Shown: piece after piece, positions 1 to 5,090 of the stretch
Layout of the letters: every line of letters starts with the position of its first letter
Position numbering within the stretch: the first letter of the stretch is position 1
Assembly (NCBI GenBank): GCA_016194465.1
Contig: JACQBO010000051.1
Location: forward strand, 1-7,205
DNA: 7,205 nucleotides
DNA from: Candidatus Kerfeldbacteria bacterium
GTDB lineage: Bacteria; Patescibacteriota; Patescibacteriia; SBBC01; CAIJZX01
Reading direction: 5' to 3'
Position numbers and translations under genes: made by a program
Notes under the pieces: generated by a model
What the model was told of the DNA's origin: nothing
The model's database searches: none
The model's input: only the letters and a program-made list of their open reading frames with translations

Positions 1-83
1 TCAGCCCAACTTTCCTTCATCATCTTGGCCAGTTTTGAGGCCATACCCGGCTTAGCGATAAACACTTCGCGCACGATTAACAT
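1..83 (-). CDS. Small unidentified protein, N-terminal 27 codons only (runs off the window)
   Basis: Reading leftwards from ATG at 83-81, the frame is open to the window edge and begins MLIVREVFIAKPGMASKLAK, then MMKESWA. The start is well supported: an 11-base Shine-Dalgarno (AAAGGAGGTGA, 98-88) sits at ideal spacing. The fragment alternates a hydrophobic beta-strand (LIVREVFIA) with a short basic amphipathic helix (ASKLAKMMKE). This resembles the first strand and helix of small dimeric alpha-beta barrel (ABM/NIPSNAP-like) proteins, but 27 residues cannot establish that. It lies 62 bases downstream of the tRNA-Leu on the same strand with no terminator visible between them, so it may be cotranscribed with the tRNA. 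Function unknown. Confidence 0.6.
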   Translation of the reverse strand, partial: MLIVREVFIAKPGMASKLAKMMKESWA

Positions 84-87
84 GCAA

Positions 88-98
88 TCACCTCCTTT
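88..98 (-). promoter_or_regulatory. Extended Shine-Dalgarno of the small left-edge gene
   Basis: AAAGGAGGTGA on the minus strand matches the 3' end of 16S rRNA over its whole length. Its AGGAGG core is 7 bases from the ATG at 83. This fixes the start of the partial gene and shows the host uses a standard anti-Shine-Dalgarno, in contrast to parA, which has no such site. Confidence 0.75.
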
Positions 99-120
99 CT
101 TCAAATAATCCGGATTGAAG
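99..120 (-). repeat. Short inverted repeat just upstream of the Shine-Dalgarno
   Basis: CTTCAA (99-104) and TTGAAG (115-120) can pair around a 10-base loop. The overlapping decamer AATCCGGATT (107-116) is a perfect palindrome. In the minus-strand transcript the structure would end one base before the Shine-Dalgarno (98-88). It could be a leader hairpin or an operator for the small gene. It is short enough to be chance, and no T-run follows, so it is not a terminator. Confidence 0.25.
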
Positions 121-145
121 ATTTTTTCTGACATTGCCGTACAAG

Positions 146-229
146 TGGTGCCGGAGGAGGGAGTCGAACCCACATGCCTTGCGGCACACGATTTTGAGTC
201 GTGCGTGTATGCCATTTCACCACTCCGGC
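146..229 (-). tRNA. tRNA-Leu, anticodon CAA
   Basis: The minus strand folds into a complete class II tRNA. The 7-bp acceptor stem pairs GCCGGAG (229-223) with CTCCGGC (156-150); the discriminator is A149 and CCA is encoded at 148-146. The D-arm is GTG/CAC with a GG in its loop. The anticodon stem CACGA/TCGTG closes the loop CTCAAAA, placing anticodon CAA at 196-194 (reads UUG). A long variable arm (TGCC GCAA GGCA) is diagnostic of the Leu/Ser/Tyr class, and A73 with the CAA anticodon fits Leu. The T-loop TTCGACT is normal. The T-stem GTGGG/CCCTC holds one T-T mismatch (172 with 158), a mild oddity that should not stop folding. A matching promoter lies just upstream. Confidence 0.96.
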
Positions 230-250
230 GAGATAAAGGATTCAAGTAAG

Positions 251-279
251 AGTTTACTGAAACAACAGGCCACTGTCAA
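251..279 (-). promoter_or_regulatory. Promoter of tRNA-Leu (TTGACA, 17 bp, TAAACT)
   Basis: On the minus strand a perfect -35 hexamer TTGACA (279-274) is followed by exactly 17 bases and a -10 hexamer TAAACT (256-251; 4 of 6 to TATAAT). Initiation near 244 would leave a 5' leader of about 15 bases before the mature tRNA end at 229, a usual layout for a tRNA gene. The element lies 9 bases from the outer edge of the divergent parA promoter. Confidence 0.7.
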
Positions 280-288
280 TGAAGCACG

Positions 289-317
289 TTGCGAAAAGGA
301 GGAAAATCTTGTATACT
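289..317 (+). promoter_or_regulatory. Promoter of the parA-parB operon (TTGCGA, 17 bp, TATACT)
   Basis: TTGCGA (289-294) and TATACT (312-317) are separated by exactly 17 bases, a good sigma-70-type pair. Predicted initiation near 324 leaves a leader of only about 17 bases before the parA ATG at 341, and that leader has no Shine-Dalgarno. An AGGAGG at 297-302 falls inside the promoter spacer and so would not be transcribed. This supports the ATG at 341 rather than an upstream start. The promoter is back to back with the tRNA promoter. Confidence 0.6.
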
Positions 318-340
318 CAACGGGTCAAAAAATCTTTTTC

Positions 341-1111
341 ATGCCCCGCATTATCGCTGTCGTCAACCAAAAAGGTGGCGTCGGGAAAACCACTACCTCC
401 ATCAACCTCGGTGCCTACTTGGCCGGACTTAGCCAGCGCGTTTTGCTCGTTGACCTCGACCCCCAGGCCAACGCGACGAGCGGCCTGGGCATTGACCACA
501 AACAACTAGCCAAAGGCATCTACGAAGTCTTGGCCACGGACGCTGATGTGACTGAAGCAATCGTGCCCTCATCAATTCCTGGCCTTGATGTCTTGCCGGC
601 CACGCTGTCCTTGGCCGGGGCCAATATTGAACTGGTGCCACTTGATCGCCGCGAGTTCTTACTGGAAGATCAGCTGCAAAAACTGGCCGACTACGATTAC
701 ATCATCATCGACTCGCCGCCAAGCTTAGGCCTGTTGACGGTCAATGGATTAGTCGCGGCGCGAGAAGTGCTCATCCCGGTGCAGTCGGAATATTACTCGC
801 TGGAAGGTCTTGGGCAGCTGATGGAAACGATTGAGTTAGTGAAATCAAACCTTCAGCCAGACCTCAAGATTCTTGGTATTGTGCTGACCATGTACGATCC
901 GCGATTTCGACTTTCATCGGCAGTGCTGGAAGAACTGTATAAATACTTTCCCCAGGAGCAAATTTTCAAATCGGTCATCCCGCGCAATGTCCGTTTGGCT
1001 GAAGCGCCATCGTATGGCCAAACGATCGTCCATTACGACCCAAAGTCGCCGGGGGCGAAGGCCTACAAAAAATTGGCCCACGAAATTCATGGCACGAAAA
1101 AACCATCATGA
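341..1111 (+). CDS. parA: ParA/Soj chromosome-partitioning ATPase
   Basis: A 256-aa ParA-family P-loop ATPase that binds DNA non-specifically as an ATP dimer and is stimulated by ParB to drive segregation of origin-proximal DNA. Visible motifs: deviant Walker A KGGVGKTT at residues 11-18 with signature Lys11, Walker A' around VDLDPQ (38-42), Walker B IIIDSPPS (Asp124), and the late PRNVRLAEAPSYGQ block typical of Soj. There is no N-terminal helix-turn-helix extension, as in chromosomal Soj and unlike the longer plasmid P1-type ParA. The frame is open back to 134, but that extension is antisense to the tRNA and upstream of the promoter; the family start is the ATG at 341 (MPRIIAVVNQKGG). No Shine-Dalgarno is present. 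Its TGA overlaps the parB ATG (ATGA), implying translational coupling. Length and motifs are intact. Confidence 0.96.
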   Translation: MPRIIAVVNQKGGVGKTTTSINLGAYLAGLSQRVLLVDLDPQANATSGLGIDHKQLAKGIYEVLATDADVTEAIVPSSIPGLDVLPATLSLAGANIELVPLDRREFLLEDQLQKLADYDYIIIDSPPSLGLLTVNGLVAAREVLIPVQSEYYSLEGLGQLMETIELVKSNLQPDLKILGIVLTMYDPRFRLSSAVLEELYKYFPQEQIFKSVIPRNVRLAEAPSYGQTIVHYDPKSPGAKAYKKLAHEIHGTKKPS

Positions 1112-2154
1112 CTGATGCCAAACCATTAGGCCGCGGACTTGGGTCCCTCATCCCGAGGAAGCTTGGGGGAGCTAGTTCCCGTCCCACCTCCCCTGACCCC
1201 TCCTTGATCCCCGCGAAGACGGGGAAGGAGGGGGGCCGCGCCACGCCACCCAATCTCCCCGCAGCCGAGGGGAGGGGACTAGGCACGAAGCCGGCAACCA
1301 ATCTTACTCTACCATCTGATCTACCACGTCCGTCCAGTGCTCGTTCTGAACTGACGGCCAGCCTGAAGCACAAAGTTTTGGATATTCCCATTTCTCTCAT
1401 CGTCCCCAATCCGCACCAGCCGCGGCATCGGATTCAGGATGAAGACCTGGAAGACCTAGTCAGTTCGATTCGGCAGCACGGTATTTTACAACCCCTGATC
1501 GTGACGAAGGTGGGAAACGGATATCAATTGATTGCCGGTGAGCGTCGTTTCCGCTCCGCCATTAAGCTCGGTTTAGCGACCGTGCCGGCGATTGTCCGCG
1601 AGACAAAGGAACTGGAGCAACTCGAGATTGCCATTGTGGAAAATGTACAGCGAGAAGACTTGAACCCAATCGAAGAGGCGACGGCCTATCAGCAGCTGGC
1701 TGAGGAATTTGGCCTTACCCAGGAAGATATCGCCCGCAAAGTAGGCAAGCGCCGCACGACCGTCGCCAACGCCTTACGCCTATTGACCCTGCCGCTCGAG
1801 ATGCAGCAAGCGTTGCGGCGCGGCAACCTTTCGGCCAGCCATGCTAAAATCCTCTTATCAGCCGTGACTCCAAGTGAGCGGCAGCACCTATATGAACAAA
1901 TTATCACCCAAGGCTTGCCGGTACGGGCCGCGGCCGAACTCGGACAGACAACGACCGTCCGCCGCCATGCCCGCCGTCCCGTTGACGCCCTAACCCGGTC
2001 AGCCGAAGATGAGCTGCGTCAAGGATTGGGTACCAAAGTGACGATCAGCAAGCGCGACCACCGCGGATCGATTCGGATCGAATTTTACTCCGAAGAAGAG
2101 TACCAAAATCTTTTGCAACGTTTTCGTCATGTATCTTCACCATTGAATGAATGA
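1108..2154 (+). CDS. parB: ParB/Spo0J chromosome-partitioning protein with a repeat-derived linker
   Basis: A 348-aa ParB that would load on parS, slide as a CTP-dependent clamp and stimulate ParA. The N-terminal LGRGLGSLIP (7-16) is the usual ParA-activating peptide. The ParB/Srx-type N-domain begins near residue 90: NPHQPR (101-106), GILQPLIV (125-132), the CTP-binding GERRFR (144-149) and ENVQREDLNP (178-187). A helix-turn-helix follows at about 203-226 (LTQEDIARKVGKRRTTVANA). The C-terminal dimerisation region ends in a strand-helix (SIRIEFYSEEEYQNLL). The linker between the N-peptide and the core is about 70 residues of Pro/Gly/Ser-rich sequence; residues 22-59 are encoded by a palindromic DNA element and look like an in-frame insertion. 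It overlaps parA by 4 bases and the next gene by 8. Confidence 0.96.
   Translation: MTDAKPLGRGLGSLIPRKLGGASSRPTSPDPSLIPAKTGKEGGRATPPNLPAAEGRGLGTKPATNLTLPSDLPRPSSARSELTASLKHKVLDIPISLIVPNPHQPRHRIQDEDLEDLVSSIRQHGILQPLIVTKVGNGYQLIAGERRFRSAIKLGLATVPAIVRETKELEQLEIAIVENVQREDLNPIEEATAYQQLAEEFGLTQEDIARKVGKRRTTVANALRLLTLPLEMQQALRRGNLSASHAKILLSAVTPSERQHLYEQIITQGLPVRAAAELGQTTTVRRHARRPVDALTRSAEDELRQGLGTKVTISKRDHRGSIRIEFYSEEEYQNLLQRFRHVSSPLNE
1172..1282. repeat. 111-bp palindromic element inserted in frame in parB
   Basis: The ends are 9-bp inverted repeats, CTAGTTCCC (1172-1180) and GGGGACTAG (1274-1282), pairing fully with one G-T. Inside are two further hairpins: CCCCTCCTT (1197-1205) with AAGGAGGGG (1225-1233), extended inward by CCCCG/CGGGG after a 3-base bulge; and CTCCCC (1255-1260) with GGGGAG (1269-1274), whose right arm shares base 1274 with the outer repeat. 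The C-runs and G-runs are unlike the surrounding coding sequence. The length of 111 bases equals 37 codons, so the reading frame is kept, and the encoded residues fall in the disordered linker of ParB. It resembles a small MITE or palindromic element of the kind known to sit inside genes (compare Rickettsia palindromic elements), but is not assigned to a named family. No clear target duplication is visible. Confidence 0.65.
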
Positions 2155-4411
2155 CCGTATGGCCACGCTGAAATCTGTTTTTACTCGTTCCCACTCCGAC
2201 GCCGGAGCACTCTGGGAGACACTAGCCAAAAGTGCCCTGGGAATCGGGATTCTCTTTGTCCCGCTCGCCACATTTTCTTGGACCAGCGATTATTGGGAGA
2301 CAAACAAAATCCTGGTGTTGCTGGCGGTCGTCAGCCTGGCTTGGGTTGCTTACTTCGTGGCGACACTCCGCCGCCGCCAATCCCCATGGCGCTGGCATAT
2401 CCTTGATTGGTTTGCTTTGGGGGTTGGCGTGGCCACCCTCCTCAGCGCCGCCTTTTCCGTGCACCACGCCGTTTCCTGGTTCGGTCTGAATGGGTGGATG
2501 GCGGAAACGGCGCCGGCGGTTTTGATCGGGCTGAGTATCTATGCCCTGGTTGGTCAGCTGGCCACCACCGCTCGAGACCGCCAGATGTTTTTAGCTTGTC
2601 TGCTGACCGGGCTCGGTTTAGGGGTCGTGGCTCAGATGTTTCAATTGTCCGGGGTGGCAATTTTTTCTCCCGCCTTGCCGAGTGACCGATTATTCAGCCT
2701 GTTGAGTAGTTCGGTCACCGCCAACGCCATCGTCACCGCATTTTTCGGTGCCATCTGCCTGTTTTTCTGGACGGCGGCCAAGGAACACTGGAGCCGCTGG
2801 GCGGTGATTGCCGGAGTGACCCTGGCCTGGCTGGTGCTGCTGTTCTATGGCCGGCCGCTCGGATGGGCCGTCTTCGCCTTGGGCATGTTCATGACCGTCT
2901 GGTGGCAGGCTCGCCAAGGCGCCAAGGCGAGCACTGGCTTGATTGTTGTCGCGGTCGGTCTGACGGCGCTCGGTTTGCTGGCGCAGCTGACGAAGGTCGC
3001 TTCTTACTCCGCCGTGCAGCCGCCAACGGAGTACACCTTAGACCAGCGCACCAGTGCCAGTATTACTTGGTCGACCTTGAAGAATCGTTCTGTCCTCGGG
3101 AGCGGACCAGAGACTTGGTATGATAATTTTGTGGCCCGCCGACCATTATCGTTCAACACGAATCCATATTGGAGCATCCGTTTCGTCAAAGCCGCCTCGG
3201 AGTGGTGGCAGTTGCTCGCCACGGTCGGGACGGTCGGCGCCGCCCTGTGGTTTGGCACGATGCTGGTGGGGTTACGGGTGAGCTGGCTCGGACTCAAACG
3301 TCAGCCGAATATTGTTGATACCAGTAGCTTTCTGATTGTGGGCGGTTCGCTGATCATTGGCTTTTTTGTCACCTGGTCCTTCATGCTCATGGTGCTCGGA
3401 TGGCTGGCCCTGGGGCTGATTCGGGCTGGATGGCCGAAAAGTAATACTAAAAATCAGCCGCTTGGGTTCGGCAGCGTCTTGAGTTTTAGTCTCGTCATGT
3501 TGGCGATCATCGCCATGTGGTACCCGGCGGTGCGTGCCTATGGCGCCGATATTCTCGTCCGCCGCGCGCAAAATGACATCCAGTCGACCAAGTCGCTGGC
3601 CCACATTCAAAAAACCTTGCAAAGCGCCTTGCGCTGGGACCGGGGAAATAGTGACGCGGCGGTCCTTCTAGCCAATGCCGACGCGACCCAAGCCGAATTG
3701 TCTTTTCAAGCCGGACAGCAGTCGGCCGCGACGACGGAGGTGCAACAAGCAGTGACCGTCATGCGTCAGGCGATCGCCGCCGATCCGAAGAATCCGGCCA
3801 TGTACGAAGCCATGAATAATCTGCTGAATCGTTTGAGTACGTTTGTCAGCGATGTGGAAACCGAGGCCCGCGCCAACTTTGTTACTTTACAGAGACTTGA
3901 GCCGACGAACCCGATCCACGATGTCGGTCTTGGGCAGACGCTCTTGCTCTCCCGCACCCGGCTGCTCAGCGCCGCGACACCATCTGATCATGATAAGGCC
4001 CAAGCGTCCAAGCTCTTGCAGCAGGCGCTCGCCAGTTTCGACCGGGCGATTCAAAAGAAACCCGATTACACCCAGGCCAAAGTCGCCCGCACCCAGGCAC
4101 TCTACTTGGCCGGAGCATATGATCAGGCTTCAACCGAACTAGCTCCGCTCCTGGCCAGCCAATCAAATCAGCCGCCACTCTGGCTCGAAGCCGGTTTGAT
4201 TCTGCTCAAACAGAACAAACTCGATAAAGCGAAACAGGCCTTTGATCAAGCGATCCGTCTTGATGCGGGAAACCCAACGGTATATTCTTCGGTCGCTCAA
4301 GCCTATCTCGACAATGGTGATAAAACTCTGGCCAAGACGTATATTGATCAGGGGCTGGCCAAGATTCCAGGGAGCAGTCAACTCCAACAGATGCTGGACA
4401 AAATAAAATAA
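2147..4411 (+). CDS. O-antigen ligase/polymerase-like membrane protein with C-terminal TPR domain
   Basis: A 754-aa protein in two halves. Residues ~28-460 hold about 12-13 hydrophobic segments (near 28-45, 54-73, 85-104, 122-139, 148-168, 190-210, 217-234, 238-253, 263-281, 355-376, 394-426, 441-460). A large loop at ~283-352 carries GSGPETWYDNFVARRP (318-333), the layout of the Wzy/WaaL superfamily. Residues ~480-741 are helical repeats; the last two (676-709, 710-741) are clear TPRs. The likely role is transfer or polymerisation of lipid-linked glycan at the outer face of the membrane, the TPRs binding partners. The substrate cannot be read, and the His usual near the end of the WaaL loop is not seen (SEWWQLL at 351-357). 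The start at 2147 overlaps parB by 8 bases; Met5 (2159) is an alternative. No Shine-Dalgarno is seen, so translation is probably coupled to parB. Confidence 0.8.
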   Translation: MNDRMATLKSVFTRSHSDAGALWETLAKSALGIGILFVPLATFSWTSDYWETNKILVLLAVVSLAWVAYFVATLRRRQSPWRWHILDWFALGVGVATLLSAAFSVHHAVSWFGLNGWMAETAPAVLIGLSIYALVGQLATTARDRQMFLACLLTGLGLGVVAQMFQLSGVAIFSPALPSDRLFSLLSSSVTANAIVTAFFGAICLFFWTAAKEHWSRWAVIAGVTLAWLVLLFYGRPLGWAVFALGMFMTVWWQARQGAKASTGLIVVAVGLTALGLLAQLTKVASYSAVQPPTEYTLDQRTSASITWSTLKNRSVLGSGPETWYDNFVARRPLSFNTNPYWSIRFVKAASEWWQLLATVGTVGAALWFGTMLVGLRVSWLGLKRQPNIVDTSSFLIVGGSLIIGFFVTWSFMLMVLGWLALGLIRAGWPKSNTKNQPLGFGSVLSFSLVMLAIIAMWYPAVRAYGADILVRRAQNDIQSTKSLAHIQKTLQSALRWDRGNSDAAVLLANADATQAELSFQAGQQSAATTEVQQAVTVMRQAIAADPKNPAMYEAMNNLLNRLSTFVSDVETEARANFVTLQRLEPTNPIHDVGLGQTLLLSRTRLLSAATPSDHDKAQASKLLQQALASFDRAIQKKPDYTQAKVARTQALYLAGAYDQASTELAPLLASQSNQPPLWLEAGLILLKQNKLDKAKQAFDQAIRLDAGNPTVYSSVAQAYLDNGDKTLAKTYIDQGLAKIPGSSQLQQMLDKIK

Positions 4412-4427
4412 CATCATGGGGAAACAG

Positions 4428-4457
4428 GGCGTGGCGAAGAAGCACCACGCCTTTTTT
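4428..4457 (+). terminator. Intrinsic terminator of the parA-parB-membrane protein operon
   Basis: GGCGTGG (4428-4434) and CCACGCC (4445-4451) form a 7-bp GC-rich stem with a 10-base loop, followed directly by TTTTTT (4452-4457) and a second T-rich run. It starts 16 bases after the stop codon at 4411. On the opposite strand only TTT follows the stem after two bases, so it should act mainly on plus-strand transcription and not stop transcripts from topA/RAYT efficiently. Confidence 0.9.
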
Positions 4458-4492
4458 AGCCTTTTTTCTTTTCTTGAACGGTATAAAGCAAT

Positions 4493-4513
4493 GTAGTCGG
4501 CCCATTCATGGGC
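4493..4513 (+). repeat. REP-like repeat A
   Basis: GTAGTC (4493-4498), one G, then the hairpin GCCCAT-TC-ATGGGC (4500-4513), a perfect 6-bp stem. It is the outer left end of the RAYT unit and the only copy in plus orientation. It lies 35 bases beyond the operon terminator. Confidence 0.8.
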
Positions 4514-4562
4514 TTGGCTTCAGATGAAACGGCTGATGTTTTCCGGAATGACGTCCATGAAC

Positions 4563-4583
4563 GCCCATGAATGGACTGACTAC
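4563..4583 (-). repeat. REP-like repeat B, overlapping the RAYT stop codon
   Basis: On the minus strand it reads GTAGTC, A, then GTCCATTCATGGGC: 19 of 21 bases match repeat A. One stem pair is broken (C4564 against A4575). The TAG of its GTAG (4582-4580) is the stop codon of the RAYT gene. With repeat A it forms an inverted pair spanning 4493-4583. Confidence 0.8.
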
Positions 4584-5038
4584 TGATCATTGAGTTGGTC
4601 GGACTTTGGAAACAATAATTCTTTCATTGGATTGTTGGTAATGTATTCTCGAATTCTATTCAATTCTTCTTCATGGCGGATAATATGCTCATAATAGTTT
4701 GGCTGCCAGACGCGGAGCCTCATGCGGCGGGAAACCTTCGCCTTGAATTTACGAATGAATTCACCAAGCGTCACCGTGCTGTGGTGAAGAACAAAAATAG
4801 CATGGACATGATCCGGCATAATGATGAAGGTGTCCGCGCTCACCCCTCCGACGCCTTGGATCGTGCTCGATAATTCTTCACGAATAATATTTTCATGTCC
4901 AGCCAAGTATTTCTTTCGCCAATTGGTAACAATAGTGACGAAATACCAGCCATTGGTTCGGTAATTGTATTTGGGCAAACGGATGTTCTTGATTTTCCAC
5001 ATAACAAAAGAATAATAGATGAGATTCTGCCAAGCCAT
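4580..5038 (-). CDS. REP-associated tyrosine transposase (RAYT, Y1_Tnp/TnpA_REP family)
   Basis: A 152-aa single-domain HUH nuclease, probably cutting single-stranded REP DNA near GTAG. Family features: N-terminal NIRLPKYNYRTNGWYFVTIVT (18-38), the metal-binding HUH motif MPDHVHAI (His77, His79), GEFIRKFKAKVSRRM (92-106), then WQPNYYEHIIRHEEELNRIREYITNNP (111-137), where one of Tyr115/Tyr116 should be the nucleophile. All motifs are present and the frame is unbroken, so it may be active. Length is normal for RAYTs. ATG at 5038 has GGGGG 7 bases upstream, able to wobble-pair with the anti-Shine-Dalgarno; Met13 (5002) is an alternative. It starts 48 bases after the topA stop on the same strand, with no terminator or clear promoter between, so read-through from topA may express it. 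The stop lies within repeat B. Confidence 0.9.
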   Translation of the reverse strand: MAWQNLIYYSFVMWKIKNIRLPKYNYRTNGWYFVTIVTNWRKKYLAGHENIIREELSSTIQGVGGVSADTFIIMPDHVHAIFVLHHSTVTLGEFIRKFKAKVSRRMRLRVWQPNYYEHIIRHEEELNRIREYITNNPMKELLFPKSDQLNDQ

Positions 5039-5069
5039 GTTTGTACCCCCACACGGGCATGCACGTTCA

Positions 5070-5090
5070 GCCCATGAATGGGCAGACTAC
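5070..5090 (-). repeat. REP-like repeat C, overlapping the topA stop codon
   Basis: On the minus strand it reads GTAGTC, T, then the perfect hairpin GCCCATTCATGGGC; 20 of 21 bases match repeat A. The TAG of its GTAG (5089-5087) is the topA stop codon. It forms the right boundary of the RAYT unit. The hairpin has no T-run behind it, so it is not a typical terminator, but it could affect mRNA 3'-end stability between topA and RAYT. Confidence 0.8.

Larger units (their letters stand above)
4493..5090 (-). mobile_element. REPtron: RAYT gene flanked by inverted REP-like repeats
   Basis: A 598-bp unit is bounded by two 21-bp REP-like sequences in inverted orientation (4493-4513 and 5070-5090; 20 of 21 bases identical), with a third copy at 4563-4583 at the 3' end of the transposase gene. 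Each copy is a GTAGTC head, one base, and a hairpin. A 5' GTAG tetranucleotide next to a hairpin is the known recognition pattern of REP-associated tyrosine transposases. The spacer 4514-4562 between the first two copies has no coding content that I can see, so the left pair looks like a BIME. The whole unit fills the gap between the operon terminator and topA. Confidence 0.75.

Noticed and set aside
252..263. GTTTACTGAAAC as a possible parS site
   Set aside because: parS (GTTTCACGTGAAAC core) needs a 6-base centre; this has four bases and no CACGTG, and it overlaps the tRNA -10 element. No parS was found elsewhere in the window.
134..340. Upstream extension of the parA reading frame (69 extra residues)
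   Set aside because: It would translate the antisense of the tRNA-Leu and both promoters; the family start MPRIIAVVNQKGG is at 341 and the predicted transcript begins near 324.
279..509. Open frame with an AGGAGG upstream of a TTG at 309
   Set aside because: It overlaps the conserved Walker A region of parA in another frame and its product has no recognisable features; the AGGAGG lies in the promoter spacer.
975..1409. 144-codon open frame antisense to the end of parA and the start of parB
   Set aside because: It crosses two well-supported genes; its openness follows from the palindromic GC-rich element in parB, which stays open on both strands.
4493..4583. Repeats A and B as the start of a CRISPR array
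   Set aside because: The copies are inverted relative to each other, spacing is irregular, and no Cas genes are present; they belong to the RAYT unit.
5070..5083. Palindrome after topA as an intrinsic terminator
   Set aside because: The 6-bp stem is followed by TGAACG on the minus strand, with no T-run; it matches two other copies and is better explained as a REP.
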